A stretch of 53,092 bases of DNA from contig JACRML010000005.1 of NCBI GenBank assembly GCA_016214995.1, positions 1 to 53,092 on the forward strand, in the 5' to 3' direction. The notes below the pieces were generated by a model, which did not search any database, was not told the origin of the DNA, and saw only the letters and a list, made by a program, of their open reading frames with translations. This document shows, piece after piece, positions 51,422 through 53,092 of this stretch (position 1 is the first letter of the stretch; each line of letters starts with the position of its first letter). This stretch comes from Deltaproteobacteria bacterium. GTDB taxonomy: Bacteria; Desulfobacterota; GWC2-55-46; UBA9637. The translations under genes were made by a program, and so were the position numbers.

Positions 51422-52240
51422 ATGAACATCACATTCTTCTACATAACAGTAACACTTTATCTATCCGCCACCTTCATATCAATTGCCTATCTCATATTAC
51501 GCAATGATAAGATTATAGGGGTTGCGAATAAGACCATCCTTATCGGTTTTGCCTTTCACACCCTTACCGTTATTAGCAGATGGGTTGAGGCGGGCAGGGC
51601 CCCTTTTGCAAATCTTCACGAGGTTTTCTCCCTTTTTTCATGGATGCTTGTAGTGATATATCTTTTAATCCACCTTAGATACAGGCTAACTGCTCTGGGC
51701 GCATTTGTTGCGCCATTCGCCTTTTTGCTCCTTATTACTGCTTCCCTTCTTCCCAAGGAGATAATCCCGCTTGCACCATCCCTTGTGAGCTACTGGCTTC
51801 CAATACATGTTGGCCTTGCCTTTCTTGGAAATGCCTTCTTTGCCATGACCTTTTTATTTGGTATAATGTATCTGATTCAGGAGCGCTATCTGAAGAGTAA
51901 AAAAGTTGGCGGGTTATATTTTTTACTCCCTTCTCTGGATATTCTGGATGAGATTAGCTATAAATGCCTTACCTTTGGATTTCCGCTTCTGACGCTGGCT
52001 ATGTTTACCGGGGCTATATGGGCCGAGTATACATGGGGCAGTTATTGGAGCTGGGAGCCAAGGCAGATATGGTCGCTTATTACATGGTTTTTATATGCTG
52101 TACTGATTCATGGAAGACTTACTGTGGGCTGGCGCGGCAGAAAAGCTGCCATTTACTCTATAATCAGCTTTTTAATTCTCATAGGTTCTTTTGTGATAAT
52201 AAAACTTTATGCATGGGGAGCACATGCGGTTTTTAAGTAA
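51422..52240 (+). CDS. CcsB/ResC-like cytochrome c assembly membrane protein
   Basis: 272 residues with about eight membrane helices. The tryptophan-rich haem-handling signature WGSYWSWEPRQIWSLITW and the flanking histidines (HTLTV, LPIHVGLAF, LIHGR) identify the CcsA/CcsB (HemX-like) branch of system II cytochrome c biogenesis, which moves haem across the membrane. It sits between siroheme synthase and hemA, an arrangement seen in many deltaproteobacteria. No ribosome site is visible: the gap before ATG 51422 is filled by an AT-rich quasi-repeat. Confidence 0.92.
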   Translation: MNITFFYITVTLYLSATFISIAYLILRNDKIIGVANKTILIGFAFHTLTVISRWVEAGRAPFANLHEVFSLFSWMLVVIYLLIHLRYRLTALGAFVAPFAFLLLITASLLPKEIIPLAPSLVSYWLPIHVGLAFLGNAFFAMTFLFGIMYLIQERYLKSKKVGGLYFLLPSLDILDEISYKCLTFGFPLLTLAMFTGAIWAEYTWGSYWSWEPRQIWSLITWFLYAVLIHGRLTVGWRGRKAAIYSIISFLILIGSFVIIKLYAWGAHAVFK

Positions 52241-52315
52241 AAAATTGGAGAACTGGAGAATTGGCGAATTAGTTCTTACCAATCTCTAATCCACTAATCT
52301 CTAATTCTCTAAAAC
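52241..52315. repeat. stutter-type palindrome between ccsB and hemA
   Basis: AAATTGGAGAACTGGAGAAT and TGGCGAATTAG are followed by CTAATCCACTAATCTCTAAT and TCTCTAAAAC. It occupies the whole gap to the hemA ATG at 52317. Confidence 0.7.
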
Positions 52316-52316
52316 T

Positions 52317-53092
52317 ATGAATATAATAATCGTTGGCCTCAGTCATAAAACAGCGCCTGTAGAGATACGGGAAAAGCTTTCATTTCCTGCCCAAACCATA
52401 GGTGAGCCATTAAACAGGCTCTGCACATCTTACGGCATAAATGAAGGGATTATCATATCCACCTGCAACAGGGTTGAAATACTGGCTGTTACAAGGGATA
52501 TAGACAAAGGATTGTGGCAGATAAAAAAGTTTTTATCAGACTATCACAATATAGCTCTTGAAGAACTGGATGAGCACCTCTATAGCTATACATCCGAAGA
52601 TGCAGTAAGGCACATCTTTAAGGTTTCTTCAGGCCTTGATTCAATGGTTATTGGAGAGCCTCAGATACTGGGACAGGTAAAGGATGCTTACGGCTATTCA
52701 CTTCAGCATCGCACTGCCGGCGTCATCATGAACAAGCTCTTTCACAAAACCTTTTCAGTTGCAAAGAGAATCCGCACAGAGACAAAGATAGGTTCAAGCG
52801 CAGTTTCTATAAGCTATGCCGCAGTAGAGCTGGCAAAAAAGATATTCGGGACGCTTGAAGGCAAGATTGTCATGCTTATAGGCGCTGGAGAAATGGCGGA
52901 GCTTGCGGCCAAACACCTTCTTTCAAACGGCGTGCAGGAAATACTTGTAGCTAACAGGACATATGAGAGGGCCATAGAGATGGCCAAGGGTTTTAATGGC
53001 ACGCCTATAATGTTCAGAGAGTTTACTCATTATCTTAAGAAGGTAGATATTGTCATTACCTCAACTGCTGCGCCTCGATTTATAATACATCC
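52317..53092 (+). CDS. hemA: glutamyl-tRNA reductase (partial, runs off the window)
   Basis: The first 258 residues are present; the gene continues beyond the window. It reduces glutamyl-tRNA to glutamate-1-semialdehyde, the first step of C5 haem synthesis. Features seen: start MNIIIVGLSHKTAPVEIREKL, the catalytic cysteine in STCNRVE, GEPQILGQVKDAY, and the NADP-binding loop LIGAGEMAELAAKHL. Third gene of the siroheme synthase - ccsB - hemA group. The start ATG 52317 comes straight after a palindromic quasi-repeat. Confidence 0.97.
   Translation, partial: MNIIIVGLSHKTAPVEIREKLSFPAQTIGEPLNRLCTSYGINEGIIISTCNRVEILAVTRDIDKGLWQIKKFLSDYHNIALEELDEHLYSYTSEDAVRHIFKVSSGLDSMVIGEPQILGQVKDAYGYSLQHRTAGVIMNKLFHKTFSVAKRIRTETKIGSSAVSISYAAVELAKKIFGTLEGKIVMLIGAGEMAELAAKHLLSNGVQEILVANRTYERAIEMAKGFNGTPIMFREFTHYLKKVDIVITSTAAPRFIIH

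Overview
The window is a moderately AT-rich stretch of chromosome from a Gram-negative bacterium. It encodes lipoproteins with lipoboxes, a haem-bearing outer-membrane barrel protein, periplasmic thiol and methionine-repair proteins, and c-type cytochromes. The mix (CHASE2 kinase, sensor cyclases, NHL/TPR proteins, CcsB-type cytochrome assembly, lineage-I-like chlorite dismutase, SmbP, selenocysteine tRNA) and the very many small palindromic repeats suggest an uncultured Desulfobacterota/Deltaproteobacteria- or Nitrospirota-like lineage. That placement is inference; there is no rRNA or ribosomal-protein gene to settle it. No prophage, insertion sequence with a transposase, or CRISPR array was seen.

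Layout. 1-3000: end of a c-type cytochrome, a membrane diguanylate cyclase and a UbiT-like SCP2 protein. 3073-5673: tRNA-Leu(CAG), a three-way-junction repeat, a transaldolase-family aldolase and an NCS2-like permease. 5895-11503: a phospho-signalling block (CHASE2 Ser/Thr kinase, PP2C phosphatase with a damaged end, ferritin-like/rubredoxin-like protein, two FHA proteins). 11515-16232: TIGR02757 protein, TypA, aspartate-semialdehyde dehydrogenase, TruA. 16417-25531 (minus strand): EIIA-P-type ATPase fusion, esterase, endonuclease III, GroEL/GroES with a CIRCE operator, nicotinamidase, TVP38-like protein. 25532-26421: repeats, a GC-rich structured region and tRNA-Sec. 26422-30558: stand-alone receiver, PEGA lipoprotein, Cyc2-like cytochrome-porin, YHS-like periplasmic protein, tRNA-Ser(GCT). 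30881-38406: NHL/TPR/transglutaminase giant, TPR protein, class III cyclase, TPR lipoprotein. 38479-42239 (minus strand): YtxH/DUF948 pair and a PerR-led peroxide/metal operon (perR, unknown exported protein, smbP, peroxiredoxin, cupin, mini-rubredoxin). 42393-46211: Kef-like antiporter, dapA, yqhA-like gene, dapB. 46435-50428: DsbC-like protein with a haem motif, chlorite dismutase, MsrAB lipoprotein, membrane-anchored OmpR-type regulator. 50552-53092: siroheme synthase N-domain, CcsB-like protein and start of hemA, a tetrapyrrole/cytochrome-maturation cluster.

Themes. Lysine/diaminopimelate synthesis (asd, dapA, dapB) is scattered over the window. Oxidant defence recurs: PerR operon, chlorite dismutase plus periplasmic MsrAB, DsbC-like protein, rubredoxin-like proteins. 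Haem and cytochrome capability is visible at both ends and at 28-29 kb.

The most unusual layer is the repeat content. Several families of palindromic elements sit in almost every intergenic gap and have also entered genes. A three-way-junction element occurs upstream of tRNA-Leu and again, in frame, inside siroheme synthase. A palindrome and two quasi-repeats lie in frame inside the P-type ATPase. A very long G/C-rich hairpin forms the variable arm of tRNA-Sec. A signal peptide is encoded by a simple-sequence repeat. Several genes look internally edited: DapB lacks its PSGTA segment, the PP2C end is shifted out of frame, and a histidine-kinase-like N-terminus is joined to a response regulator.
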